Shown here: positions 54,230-63,853 of the stretch, piece after piece
How the letters are laid out: each line of letters begins with the position of its first letter
Position numbering within the stretch: the first letter of the stretch is position 1
Assembly (NCBI RefSeq): GCF_022179125.1
Contig: NZ_BPQG01000044.1
Coordinates: forward strand, 62,001 to 126,000
Origin: Methylobacterium cerastii
GTDB lineage: Bacteria; Pseudomonadota; Alphaproteobacteria; Rhizobiales; Beijerinckiaceae
Direction of reading: 5' to 3'
DNA: 64,000 bases
Program-made: the position numbers and the translations under genes
Notes under the pieces: generated by a model
The model's input: only the letters and a program-made list of their open reading frames with translations
Told to the model about the DNA's origin: nothing
The model's database searches: none

Positions 54230-54790
54230 GTGGCGGATTTCGATTTCGCAGCGGCCGTCCGCTGGGCGCGCTTCGCGCCGCGCGCCACCCTCGCGCGTCG
54301 GCGCGACGCGGATCTGCCGTTTCTCGATGCGGCTCAGGTGGCCGGGTCTGCCCTGTTGCTCGACACCTGCGTCTCCATCGATCGCCTCCAGGGGCGTGCG
54401 CCGGCCGCCGTCGTCCGTGCGATCACGACGCGGCCCGTCAACCACGCGACCGTGGCCATCCAGGAACTGATGCGCACGGTCGGCGTCCTGAACCCGGACG
54501 ACCCGCGGACCGTGGCGGCGGTCTCGGCGATCGGGCGGCAGATCGATGCGATGCGGCCGCATCGGGTCTTCGCTGCGGACGTGCTCGGCCGCGCGGCGCT
54601 GCTGTCCGGCATCCTCTGCCGGCTACAGGGCTATGCCGCCGACGGCCGCCTGCGCGCGCTGCAGGATTGCGTGCTGTTCCTGCTGGCGCAGAAGCTCGGG
54701 CTCACCGTTCTGACCCGCAACATCGCCGACTTCGACGGCCTGCTGCACCTGATCTCGGCCGGCCGCGTGCTGCTCTACCGGACGGCCTAA
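54230..54790 (+). CDS. PIN-domain putative toxin (VapC-like)
   Basis: 186 aa. PIN-domain RNase fold with the acidic set visible: Asp45 in LLLDTCVSIDRL, Glu79 in VAIQELMRTVG, Asp146 in ALQDCVLFLLA, and Asp167/Asp169 in NIADFDGLL. It has an N-terminal extension of about 40 residues (VRWARFAPRATLARRR) before the PIN core, which is longer than a typical VapC. The start is GTG 54230, coupled to the antitoxin gene. Target RNA unknown. Confidence 0.8.
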   Translation: MADFDFAAAVRWARFAPRATLARRRDADLPFLDAAQVAGSALLLDTCVSIDRLQGRAPAAVVRAITTRPVNHATVAIQELMRTVGVLNPDDPRTVAAVSAIGRQIDAMRPHRVFAADVLGRAALLSGILCRLQGYAADGRLRALQDCVLFLLAQKLGLTVLTRNIADFDGLLHLISAGRVLLYRTA

Positions 54791-54827
54791 GGCGGCATCT
54801 GGGCTCGCGGCCGGGAGGCTCCCCGGC

Positions 54828-56303
54828 CTACGCTGCCGTCCCGTCCCGGCGCCGCAGCACCGAGTGCTTGCGGCCGTAGACGTAGTAGATCACGAAGCCG
54901 ATCGCCATCCACACGACGAGCCGGATCCAGGTGTCGAGCGGCAGGCCCGCCATCAGGAACAGGCAGGACAGGATGCCGAGCAGGGGGACCATCGGCACGT
55001 AGGGCACGCGGAACGGGCGGGGCCGCTTCTTGTCCGAGCGCCGCAGGTAGATCACCGAGCCGCAGACCAGGATGAAGGCGGCGAGCGTCCCGATGCTCAC
55101 CATCTCGCCGAGGATGCCGATCGGCACCAGGGCGGCCACCACCGCCACCACCGAGCCGATCAGGAGCTGGCTGCGATAGGGCGTCTGATAGGTCGGGTGC
55201 ACGTGGGCGAACAGGCGCGGCAGCAGGCCGTCGTTGGCCATGGTGTAGAAGATCCGGCTCTGGCCGTAGAGCAGCACCAGGATCACGGTGGTCAGGCCGG
55301 TGAGCGCCCCGAGTTTGATCAGCGCCGAGAACCACGCGATCCCGATCACGTCGACGCCCTTGGCGATCGGATCGGGGACGTTGAGATCCTTGTAGGGCAC
55401 CACGCCGGTGAGCACGGCGGCGACCAGCACGTAGAGCACCGTGCAGATCGCGAGCGAGCCGAGGATGCCGATCGGCATGTCGCGCTGGGGCGACTTCGCC
55501 TCCTGCGCGGCGGTGGAGACCGCATCGAACCCGATGAAGGCGAAGAACACCACGCCCGCCCCGCGCAGGACGCCGCTCCAGCCGAAATGGCCGAAATTGC
55601 CGTCGTTGTCGGGGATGAACGGGGTCCAGTTCGCCTGCTTGATGTAGCCGTAGCCGAGCACGATGAAGGCGATCACCACGGTCAGCTTCACCGCCACCAT
55701 GATGTTGTTCAGCCGGGCCGATTCCTTGGTGCCGCGCACCAGCAGCAGCGTCAGCAGCGCGACGATCAGCACCGCCGGCAGGTTCGCGAACGCCGTGGCG
55801 TCGGAGCCGTCGGCGAGCTTCACGGCGGTGCCGGGCGCGGCGGTGAAGCGGGCCGGGATCACCAGCCCGACATCCTTGAGCAGGCTGACGACGTAGCCCG
55901 ACCAGCCGACCGCCACGGTGGCGGCGCCCATGGCGTATTCGAGGATCAGGTCCCAGCCGATGATCCAGGCGAAGAGTTCGCCCAAGGTCGCATAGGTGTA
56001 GGTGTAGCTCGATCCCGCCACCGGGATCAGCGCCGCCATCTCGGCGTAGCACAGCCCGACGAAGGCGCAGGCGATGCCGCCGGCCACGAACGACAGCATG
56101 ATCCCCGGCCCGGCATATTGCGCGGCCGCGGTGCCGGTGAGCACGAAGATGCCGGCGCCGATGACGGCGCCGATGCCCATCGCGATGATCGAGAACAGGC
56201 CGAGCGATTTCGAGAGCTGATGCCCGTCGCCCTCACCCCCCGCGATGATGTCCTCGACGGTCTTGCGCGCCGTCAGGCCGGAGGGTTGGTCCTTGGACGC
56301 CAT
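54828..56303 (-). CDS. APC family amino acid permease
   Basis: 491 aa inner-membrane transporter with about 12 TM helices. Seen: LGLFSIIAMGIGAVIGAGIF (TM1 signature with the GAGIF substrate motif), LCYAEMAALIPVAGSSYTYT, WIIGWDLILEYAMGAATVAV, VVFFAFIGFDAVSTAAQEAK and a C-terminal PLDTWIRLVVWMAIGFVIYY. It is close to cationic-amino-acid-type (CAT/YfnA-like) permeases. ATG 56303 follows GGAGAGATC. It is divergent from sdaA, so serine or another amino acid fed to that enzyme is a reasonable guess. Confidence 0.93.
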   Translation of the reverse strand: MASKDQPSGLTARKTVEDIIAGGEGDGHQLSKSLGLFSIIAMGIGAVIGAGIFVLTGTAAAQYAGPGIMLSFVAGGIACAFVGLCYAEMAALIPVAGSSYTYTYATLGELFAWIIGWDLILEYAMGAATVAVGWSGYVVSLLKDVGLVIPARFTAAPGTAVKLADGSDATAFANLPAVLIVALLTLLLVRGTKESARLNNIMVAVKLTVVIAFIVLGYGYIKQANWTPFIPDNDGNFGHFGWSGVLRGAGVVFFAFIGFDAVSTAAQEAKSPQRDMPIGILGSLAICTVLYVLVAAVLTGVVPYKDLNVPDPIAKGVDVIGIAWFSALIKLGALTGLTTVILVLLYGQSRIFYTMANDGLLPRLFAHVHPTYQTPYRSQLLIGSVVAVVAALVPIGILGEMVSIGTLAAFILVCGSVIYLRRSDKKRPRPFRVPYVPMVPLLGILSCLFLMAGLPLDTWIRLVVWMAIGFVIYYVYGRKHSVLRRRDGTAA

Positions 56304-56657
56304 GATCTCTCCGATCCACGAAGCCAGATTCAGCACCATGTCGGCCGGTCGAGGACGACGCCAGCCGCCGCTGCGGGCGATCCCCCGGTTTCGGGCCGTC
56401 CTCGGCCGAGCGTGGTTCGAACGGAACCGCAAAAATCGCGCCGCGGCGATGGCGCTTGGGTTCGAGATCGGATCGGAAGGATGGGTTCGGACAGATTGGC
56501 GCCTGGTCGGGGTGGGACGGGGGCGCCTGTCCCTACGTGGCCGCATGCTCGACATCCTCGACGTAGGCAAAACCAGGGACTGCCGGCGCAAGGAGTGCGA
56601 TAGAAGGCCAGCCGCGGTGCCACGGGGTGCAGATCGGGGCCGTAACAGGACGTCTTG
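56304..56657. other. Divergent promoter region, permease / sdaA
   Basis: 354 bp with no supported gene; ORFs here lack a ribosome-binding site and homology. No clear inverted repeat was seen. Confidence 0.4.
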
Positions 56658-58049
<1,392 letters not shown>

Positions 58050-58189
58050 CGACCCCGCGTCCGCCCTGGCGACGTGAGCGCCGACCAGCCGACCAGCCGA
58101 CCGGCGCCGCGGCCGCCTTCCGGCCGGCCGCCGTCCGGGCTATCGCAAGGCGGCGCCGCGCGGGGCGCGGGCGACACGGAGGCAGCGAC

Positions 58190-59248
58190 ATGGGCATGGC
58201 GACGAACCCGGATCACGCCACCCGCCCCGACGTGCTGGCGGCGATCGGCAACACGCCGCTGATCCGGCTGCGCCGGGCGTCGGAGGAGACCGGCTGCACA
58301 ATCCTCGGCAAGGCCGAGTTCCTGAATCCCGGCCTCTCGGTGAAGGACCGGGCGGCGCGCGCGATCGTCGAAGACGCGGAGGCGCGCGGGCTGATCCGGC
58401 CGGGCGGCACCATCGTCGAAGGCACGGCGGGCAACACCGGAATCGGGTTGGCGCTGGTCGCGTCGGTGCGCGGCTACCGCACGGTGATCGTCATCCCCGT
58501 CACGCAATCGGAGGAGAAGAAGCAGACGCTGCGGCTGGCCGGCGCCCGGCTCGTCGAGGTGCCGGCGGTGCCGTTCTCCAACCCGGACAACTACGTCCAC
58601 GTCGCCCGGCGCCTCGCCGAGCGGATCGCGGCGGAAGACCCCGCCGGGGCGTTCTTCGCCGACCAGTTCGACAACGTCGCCAACCGCGGCGCGCACGAGG
58701 CGCATACCGGCCCCGAGATCTGGGACCAGACCGGCGGCACCGTCGACGGCTTCGTGTGCGCGGCCGGCACCGGCGGCACGCTCGCGGGAACCGCAGCCGC
58801 CCTGCGGGCGAAAAACCCCAAGGTCGCAATCGCGCTGGCCGACCCCGAGGGCTCGGCGCTCTACGCGCACTACACCACCGGCACCCTGAATGCGGAGGGC
58901 TCCTCGATCACCGAAGGCATCGGCCAGGGCAGGATCACAAAGAACCTCGAGGGCTTCACCCCCGACCACGCCTTCCGCATCGGCGATACCGAGGCGCTCG
59001 ACATCGTGTTCGGGCTGATGCGCGCGGAAGGGCTGTCGCTCGGCGGCTCGTCCGGCATCAACGTCGCCGGGGCGATCCGGCTGGCGCGGGCGCTTGGGCC
59101 GGGCCACACCATCGCGACGATCCTGTGCGACGGGGCGGCGCGCTACGCCTCGAAGCTGTTCAACCCGGCCTTCCTGCGCGAGCGCAACCTGCCGAGCCCG
59201 GACTGGCTCGACCGGCCCGCCGACCCGCTGCCGGACTGGCACGCCTGA
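58190..59248 (+). CDS. cysK: Cysteine synthase A (O-acetylserine sulfhydrylase)
   Basis: 352 aa PLP enzyme making cysteine from O-acetylserine and sulfide. Seen: IGNTPLIRLRRASEETGC, the PLP lysine Lys52 in NPGLSVKDRAAR, the substrate loop TAGNTGIGLALV, PVTQSEEKKQTLRLAGARLV, the phosphate loop AGTGGTLAGTA and the C-terminal SLGGSSGINVAGAI. It is about 30 residues longer than E. coli CysK at the C-terminus (NPAFLRERNLPSPDWLDRPA). ATG 58190 has ACGGAGG 7 bp upstream. It lies 140 bp after sdaA and near the sulfate importer. Confidence 0.95.
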   Translation: MGMATNPDHATRPDVLAAIGNTPLIRLRRASEETGCTILGKAEFLNPGLSVKDRAARAIVEDAEARGLIRPGGTIVEGTAGNTGIGLALVASVRGYRTVIVIPVTQSEEKKQTLRLAGARLVEVPAVPFSNPDNYVHVARRLAERIAAEDPAGAFFADQFDNVANRGAHEAHTGPEIWDQTGGTVDGFVCAAGTGGTLAGTAAALRAKNPKVAIALADPEGSALYAHYTTGTLNAEGSSITEGIGQGRITKNLEGFTPDHAFRIGDTEALDIVFGLMRAEGLSLGGSSGINVAGAIRLARALGPGHTIATILCDGAARYASKLFNPAFLRERNLPSPDWLDRPADPLPDWHA

Positions 59249-59359
59249 GCCGGCAAAACCGTCCGTCAGTTTGCGTGCGAATTATTTGAACGGAACGGAT
59301 TGTCGCGGCGTTTGCACGGTCAAGCTCACGACCCGTGCGCTCCCGCGGAGACTTCCTTC

Positions 59360-59515
59360 ATGTCGCTCGTCACCATTCTGCTCATCATCCTGATCATTCT
59401 CGCCTTCGGTGGTGGCGGCTTCCTCGGCGGCGGCGCCTACCGCGGCCCGGGCTTCGGCCTCGGCGGCATCCTGCTCATCGTCCTGATCGTTCTGCTCGTC
59501 ACCGGCCGTCTCTGA
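59360..59515 (+). CDS. DUF3309 family small membrane protein
   Basis: 51 aa. Two hydrophobic helices (LVTILLIILIILAF and LGGILLIVLIVLLVTGRL) joined by a Gly-rich loop (GGGGFLGGGAYRGPGFG), the exact pattern of DUF3309, whose function is unknown. ATG 59360 has a GCGGAGACTTCCTTC leader. Too small for many gene callers but well supported by pattern. Confidence 0.85.
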   Translation: MSLVTILLIILIILAFGGGGFLGGGAYRGPGFGLGGILLIVLIVLLVTGRL

Positions 59516-59632
59516 CGCCGGCGCGGGCGCGAAGCTCGTCCGACCGAGGTGGATGCCGGCTCGCTTGAAGGACGGGCGACCACACGACGACAAAGGGGCC
59601 TGTCGCGTGATCCGAGGATCGCGCGGCAGGCC

Positions 59633-61078
59633 CTATCTCGTACAGCCGAGCCCGATCACGGCGCCCCCGACTGCCGAGGCGGCGGCGCCGACGCTGCCGG
59701 CGGTGGCCGCCGACGGTTTCGTGGCGATGCCGCCCTCGGCCAGGAATGCGGCGATCACGTCCTCCGGGATCACAGGAAAGCTCGCCGGCGGCACCACGCC
59801 CGCCACCAGCCGCGGCGCGGCGGGATAGCGGGCGACGAGTCCCGCGAGGCCGCCCGCGCGGTCGAGGACCGGTGCCCCCGCCGACCCGGGCTGAAGCGGT
59901 GCCGTCACCCGCGCCTCGCCCGACATCGCAGCGAACATCGCCCCCGGGGCCACCGACACACCCGCCCCGTCGGCGGCGACCACCACCCGATCCTCGGAGG
60001 CGGAGGTCCCGTGCAGGCCCGGCAGCTTCGGTGCCGGCAGGCCGGCGGCCTCCAGAAGCGCCAGACCCCGCTCGCTGCGCAGGACCTTGGCCGGGGCGGC
60101 GCCGACCCGCAGGTTCGGGCAGGTCTCGACCACGGACGACGCGGTCAACACGCGGCCCGGCGCCACGACGAGGCCGGTGCCGACCACCTGCGGCGGCGTC
60201 ACTTGCGGCGGCGTCACTTGCGGGGCCGTCACTTGCGAGGTCATGCCGGCCGGGGGCAGGCCCGTGGCCGGCGGTTTGGTTGCCGGCACGGCCGCGATCC
60301 TGGGCGCCTCGGCCGGCGCGTTGGGAAACGGCACGAAGCTGTTGGCGATGGCGATGACGAGGCGGTCGACGTCCGCAGCCTGCGCCGCCTCGTAGCCGAT
60401 GGCGAAGCCGCGGATGCCCGCCGGTCCGGCGGCGTAGCGGAGGTAGGAACGCCCCGACGCGGTCTCGCCGGTGACCACGATGAAGTCCGGCCGCTTGAGC
60501 TTGTACGTCACCTTGCGGTCGGCGAGCGGCGCGGTCGCGCGGGCGAACAGCGCCTCGAGGTCGGTGCTGCCTGCGGGAAACGACCGGCTCTCCAGGGTCA
60601 GCCGCCCGTCGGCGCTCTGCCAGCGGGTGCCGCCGGGCACGGCGCTGCGCTTGGGCACCATCCGCTCGGGGACGCCGAGCACCGCGCCGCTCGCCGGGTC
60701 AGCCAGCACGGCGAAGCGCACGGCCTTCCGCGCGGCCTCGCCCGCGGCCAGGATCGCGGCGCGGCTCCTGGGGTCGAGGGGGTCGGCCCCGGCGGTGCGG
60801 GCGCGGGCGGCGTTCAGCGCCTCGAAGGTCCGCCGGCCGAAGGCGCCGTTGACGACGCTGTTGTAGTCGCCGGTCCAGACCAGCGCGTCCTGCAGCGCTT
60901 TGCGCTCGGCCTCGGGTAGCGCCTCGAACGCGGCCCGCATCGCCTCGAAGGCAGGGTCCGGCGCGGTGGCGGGCGCGCGCGGCGGCGGCACCTTCGGCGC
61001 CTGCGCGACGGCGGGCGCGGCGAGCAGGGCGAGGGCCACGGACAGCGGGCGGGCGGCAGACAGGGCGCGGGCGGGCAT
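59633..61078 (-). CDS. Secreted protein with peptidoglycan-binding-like and degenerate trypsin-like domains
   Basis: 481 aa. Signal peptide (RPLSVALALLAAPAVAQA). An N-terminal region resembles a peptidoglycan-binding fold (YNSVVNGAFGRRTFEALNAA). A middle domain contains SGRSYLRYAAGPAGIRGFAI. After a Pro/Val/Gln tandem repeat (APQVTPPQVTPPQVVG) comes a trypsin-like domain: GTGLVVAPGRVLTASSVVE, ending in LQPGSAGAPVLDRAGGLAGL. The Ser of GxSxG-type is present (GSAG), but the usual TAAH reads TASS, so the catalytic His is missing. A C-terminal hydrophobic stretch (VGAAASAVGGAVIGLG) follows. Confidence 0.75.
   Translation of the reverse strand: MPARALSAARPLSVALALLAAPAVAQAPKVPPPRAPATAPDPAFEAMRAAFEALPEAERKALQDALVWTGDYNSVVNGAFGRRTFEALNAARARTAGADPLDPRSRAAILAAGEAARKAVRFAVLADPASGAVLGVPERMVPKRSAVPGGTRWQSADGRLTLESRSFPAGSTDLEALFARATAPLADRKVTYKLKRPDFIVVTGETASGRSYLRYAAGPAGIRGFAIGYEAAQAADVDRLVIAIANSFVPFPNAPAEAPRIAAVPATKPPATGLPPAGMTSQVTAPQVTPPQVTPPQVVGTGLVVAPGRVLTASSVVETCPNLRVGAAPAKVLRSERGLALLEAAGLPAPKLPGLHGTSASEDRVVVAADGAGVSVAPGAMFAAMSGEARVTAPLQPGSAGAPVLDRAGGLAGLVARYPAAPRLVAGVVPPASFPVIPEDVIAAFLAEGGIATKPSAATAGSVGAAASAVGGAVIGLGCTR
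60197..60240. repeat. 15-bp in-frame tandem repeat (about three units)
   Basis: GGCGTCACTTGCGGC is repeated almost exactly three times. On the minus strand it encodes the five-residue repeats VTAPQ/VTPPQ/VTPPQ in the linker of the trypsin-like protein. It is a likely length-variable site. Confidence 0.75.
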
Positions 61079-61221
61079 GCAGGCGATTCCCGGTGCGTGG
61101 AACGTGCCGGACGGTGGCAGAGGCCGCTGCCGATGGCCAGGGCGCAGGGCTTGCGCGGCCCTCGACAATCCGGGCGGACGCCCCACCCTCACCGCGAAGC
61201 TGAGTTCAGTGAGAGGCGCCG

Positions 61222-62061
61222 ATGACCCATCCAGCGATCGAACCCGGCCGTGCGGCCGTCGTCACCGGCGCCGCGAGCGGCATCGGGCTCGCGGCGGCGA
61301 AGGCCTTCGCCCGGGCCGGCATGAACGTCTGGCTCGCCGACCTTCCCGGCGAGGCGCTCGAATCCTCCCGCGCCGAGGTGGCGAAGCTCGCAGCAGTGGA
61401 GGTCCGCGCCGTTGCCCTCGACGTCGGGGATCGCGCGGCGATGGAGGCGTTCGCGCAGGCGGTCGCCGCGAGCGGACCGCCTGCGGTGGTGATGCTGAAC
61501 GCCGGCATCGAGGCGGGCGGCAAGCTGTTCTCCGACGCCGACACCTGGCGCCGGATCCTCGACACCAACCTGTGGGGGGTGATCAACGGCATCCACGCCT
61601 TCGCGCCGGGGATGATCGCGGGGGCCAAGCCCGGCGCCGTCATCGTCACCGGCTCGAAGCAGGGCATCACCACGCCGCCGGGCAACACGCCCTACAACGT
61701 CTCGAAGGCGGGGGTGAAGGCGGCGACCGAGGCGCTCGCCCACGACCTGCGCGGGCGGGACGGCTGCCGCACCACGGCGCACCTGCTGATCCCGGGCTTC
61801 GTCTACACCGGGCTGACCAAGGCCCGCGGCGTCGCCGAGAAACCGCCCGGCGCCTGGACGCCGGAGGAGACCGTGACCTTCCTGCTCGGTCGGATGGAAG
61901 AGGGCGACTTCTACGTCCTGTGCCCCGACAACGAGACCACCCGCGCCCAGGACGAGCGCCGGATCGCGTGGGCTGCCGGCGACATCATCGAGAACCGCCC
62001 GGCGCTCTCGCGCTGGCACCCGGATCATGCGGAAGCGTTCCAGCGGGCGATGGAGGGGTAG
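61222..62061 (+). CDS. SDR family NAD(P)-dependent oxidoreductase
   Basis: 279 aa. Seen: the cofactor motif VVTGAASGIGLAAAKAFARA, MLNAGIEAGGKLF in place of NNAG, VIVTGSKQGITTPPG with the catalytic Ser, and YNVSKAGVKAATEALAHDL with Tyr/Lys. The C-terminal extension (FYVLCPDNETTRAQDERRIA) is seen in a subgroup of SDRs of unknown substrate. ATG 61222 follows GAGAGGCGCCG. It is followed by a strong terminator at 62101. Confidence 0.92.
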   Translation: MTHPAIEPGRAAVVTGAASGIGLAAAKAFARAGMNVWLADLPGEALESSRAEVAKLAAVEVRAVALDVGDRAAMEAFAQAVAASGPPAVVMLNAGIEAGGKLFSDADTWRRILDTNLWGVINGIHAFAPGMIAGAKPGAVIVTGSKQGITTPPGNTPYNVSKAGVKAATEALAHDLRGRDGCRTTAHLLIPGFVYTGLTKARGVAEKPPGAWTPEETVTFLLGRMEEGDFYVLCPDNETTRAQDERRIAWAAGDIIENRPALSRWHPDHAEAFQRAMEG

Positions 62062-62100
62062 GCGCGCGAAGACGCGACCCGGCGTCGGATCGTCCACGAC

Positions 62101-62132
62101 GAAAGCCCGGTGCGGGGCCGCACCGGGCTTTC
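62101..62132 (+). terminator. Rho-independent-type terminator after the SDR gene
   Basis: Perfect 14-bp stem GAAAGCCCGGTGCG / CGCACCGGGCTTTC with loop GGGC, 39 bp past the SDR stop. The stem begins GAAA and ends TTTC, so it can act in either direction and may also serve the leftward gene ending at 62175. Confidence 0.85.
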
Positions 62133-62174
62133 GCGCGCTTCAAGCACGCTCAGCGCCGAGACCTGACTCGGCCG

Positions 62175-62711
62175 TCAGGCCGGGATGGCGGCGGCGAGCG
62201 CCGCGCTCGGGGGAGTCTTCGGGCGCGGCATCACGCCGACCGGGCACGGCGGCGGGTCGTCGTCGTCGTCGCGCCGCCTCGGACGGACGTAGCGATGCAG
62301 GTCCGTGAGACGCCGCAGGCGGCGCGGTGCCGCGCGTGCCGCCGGAGGCCCCGTCCGCCGGACCTCCCGGTCGAGCTCGCCGAGCGCCGCGAGCACTGCG
62401 TCGATCGAGACCGGCTCGGCCCGTCTGCCGACGAGGCACCGCATGCCCGGCGCCCCTTCGAGCACGCAGGCATCCGACGCCCAGGATACCAGGATCGCGC
62501 GCTTGTCCGCCGGCGAGAGCATCGGGTGGGACAGGACCTCGCGCGGGTGGCGAAACACGTCGCCGGGGGCGACGAGCGCCTGCCAAGCCTCGAACGAGGC
62601 CGGAAGCGCGCCGCCCGATTGGTGCGCGCCGACGGGGGGCCGGCCGGGGCCGACGCCCACGTTCATGTCGGGGCCGGTGTCCCCGGAGTGGAAAAGGTGC
62701 GTCTGCATCAT
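62175..62711 (-). CDS. Conserved hypothetical protein
   Basis: 178 aa, not recognised. The core HPREVLSHPMLSPADKRAIL, then VSWASDACVLEGAPGMRCLV and VSIDAVLAALGELDREVRR, looks like a short domain found in Methylobacteriaceae. The C-terminus is Arg/Asp/Pro-rich. It has tandem ATGs at 62711/62708 with AAGGAGGATCGTCG upstream. It lies downstream of hsp20 on the same strand, so it may belong to the heat-shock transcript. Confidence 0.7.
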   Translation of the reverse strand: MMQTHLFHSGDTGPDMNVGVGPGRPPVGAHQSGGALPASFEAWQALVAPGDVFRHPREVLSHPMLSPADKRAILVSWASDACVLEGAPGMRCLVGRRAEPVSIDAVLAALGELDREVRRTGPPAARAAPRRLRRLTDLHRYVRPRRRDDDDDPPPCPVGVMPRPKTPPSAALAAAIPA

Positions 62712-62868
62712 CGACGATCCTCCTTCCTGAATACGGGTCTACTTCCTGTTACGGGTTGGATGGGCGATAGGGGTCGTCATGCCCCCGCGGGCCCGGCGAG
62801 GCTCGCGGGGGGCTCGGTTCGCGGTCGGGCAGGGCCCCGTGGGTTCAGGCCCCGCCCACGCTGCCGCC

Positions 62869-63375
62869 TCAGGCGGCCTTGCGCGTGGACTCGATCCGCG
62901 GCGCGTTGTCTTGGCCGGCGGACTCGCGCCCCACGGCCTGGCTCACGGCGTCCTGCGACCCGCCGATCGGGATGCGCCGCGGCTTGAGCGCCTCGGGCAC
63001 CTCGCGCTTGAGGCTGACGGTGAGCAGGCCGTTCTCAAGGCTCGCGCCGACGACCTTCACGTGGTCGGCCAGGTTGAAGGTCTGGCGGAACGTGCGGGCC
63101 GCGATGCCGCGATGCAGGACCTGGCGCGCGTTTTCGGAGGAGGTCTTCTGGCCTGTCACCAGAAGGCTGGAATCGTGCTGCGTCAGCTCGATCTCGTCGG
63201 GCGCGAAGCCGGCGACGGCCATGGTGATGCGGTATTCGTCGTCCGCCACCCGCTCGATGTCGTAGGGCGGCCAGGTCGACGAGGCCTCGGCCTGCGTGGC
63301 CTGGTCCAGCATCGAAAACAGTCGGTCGAAGCCGACCGTGGAACGGTAGAGCGGTGCAAAATCGAGGGTCCTCAT
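62869..63375 (-). CDS. Small heat-shock protein, Hsp20/alpha-crystallin family
   Basis: 168 aa ATP-independent chaperone. Seen: the IbpA-like start MRTLDFAPLYRSTVGFDRLF, the alpha-crystallin domain (about residues 37-130) with YDIERVADDEYRITMAVAGF, LLVTGQK and FNLADHVKVVGASLENGLLTV, and the IxI anchor in RRIPIGG. A tail of about 28 residues follows. ATG 63375 has AAGGAGG 8 bp upstream, within a ROSE-like hairpin, so expression is probably heat-controlled at translation. Confidence 0.95.
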   Translation of the reverse strand: MRTLDFAPLYRSTVGFDRLFSMLDQATQAEASSTWPPYDIERVADDEYRITMAVAGFAPDEIELTQHDSSLLVTGQKTSSENARQVLHRGIAARTFRQTFNLADHVKVVGASLENGLLTVSLKREVPEALKPRRIPIGGSQDAVSQAVGRESAGQDNAPRIESTRKAA

Positions 63376-63410
63376 GACCACATCCTCCTTGGAGCAACGT
63401 GATGACAAGG
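63376..63410 (-). promoter_or_regulatory. ROSE-like RNA thermometer hairpin masking the hsp20 ribosome-binding site
   Basis: Reading the minus strand just before the start: CACGTTGCTCCAAGGAGGAT then GTG. The TTGCTCC segment can pair with GGAGGA, leaving the G opposite G mismatch in the Shine-Dalgarno that defines the ROSE U(U/C)GCU/AGGA element of alphaproteobacterial small heat-shock genes. Melting at heat-shock temperature would free the site. Upstream hairpins were not analysed. Confidence 0.65.
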
Positions 63411-63650
63411 GTCGCCGGATGCCTTGACCCGGCGCCCGTAGCGCGAGCCGTCGTTCGGCCTCGCGCGTGAGAAACGACCGGCGCGTGATCCGGTTCCCAA
63501 AAAATTCGCGTTTCTCGAAATCAGGTCGCCGCGTCGTGCGGGACGGGCCTCTCCGATTGAATCTGGGCGGCGTCCCAAAACCCCTTCCCGATCCTCGCAG
63601 GCGACGCCACATCCGTTTATGTTCGATTCGAACGATCAGGAGAGCTTGCC

Positions 63651-63836
63651 GTGTACACTGTGAAGGCGAACGACCATGCGGGCCGGCCCGCGACGTTCGC
63701 GTGCGGCACCGCCGACCAGGCCCTGGAGAAGACCTGGGAACTGGCTCGGCGCGGCTTCAAGGACATCGTGGTGACCGATCCGAAGGGCCACGCCTCGAAC
63801 GCTGCCGCGTTCGAGCGCTCGCTCGACCTGGCCTGA
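63651..63836 (+). CDS. Small hypothetical protein upstream of nitrile hydratase
   Basis: 61 aa, not recognised. YTVKANDHAGRPATFACGTA leads to a helical DQALEKTWELARRGFKDIVV, an alpha/beta pattern seen in small Methylobacterium and Rhizobiales proteins. GTG 63651 follows AGGAGAG. The stop is 17 bp before the nthA start, so they may form an operon, or the proximity may be chance. Confidence 0.6.
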   Translation: MYTVKANDHAGRPATFACGTADQALEKTWELARRGFKDIVVTDPKGHASNAAAFERSLDLA

Positions 63837-63853
63837 GGCGGGCGCCGGCTCGG

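Noticed and set aside
54864-56603. Long plus-strand ORF opposite the amino acid permease
   Set aside because: It is His/Asp/Arg-rich antisense translation with no domain; the minus-strand frame has clear membrane helices and permease motifs.
60197-60240. Possible CRISPR-like or regulatory tandem repeat
   Set aside because: The units are 15 bp, directly adjacent without spacers, and encode an in-frame five-residue repeat of a protein linker.
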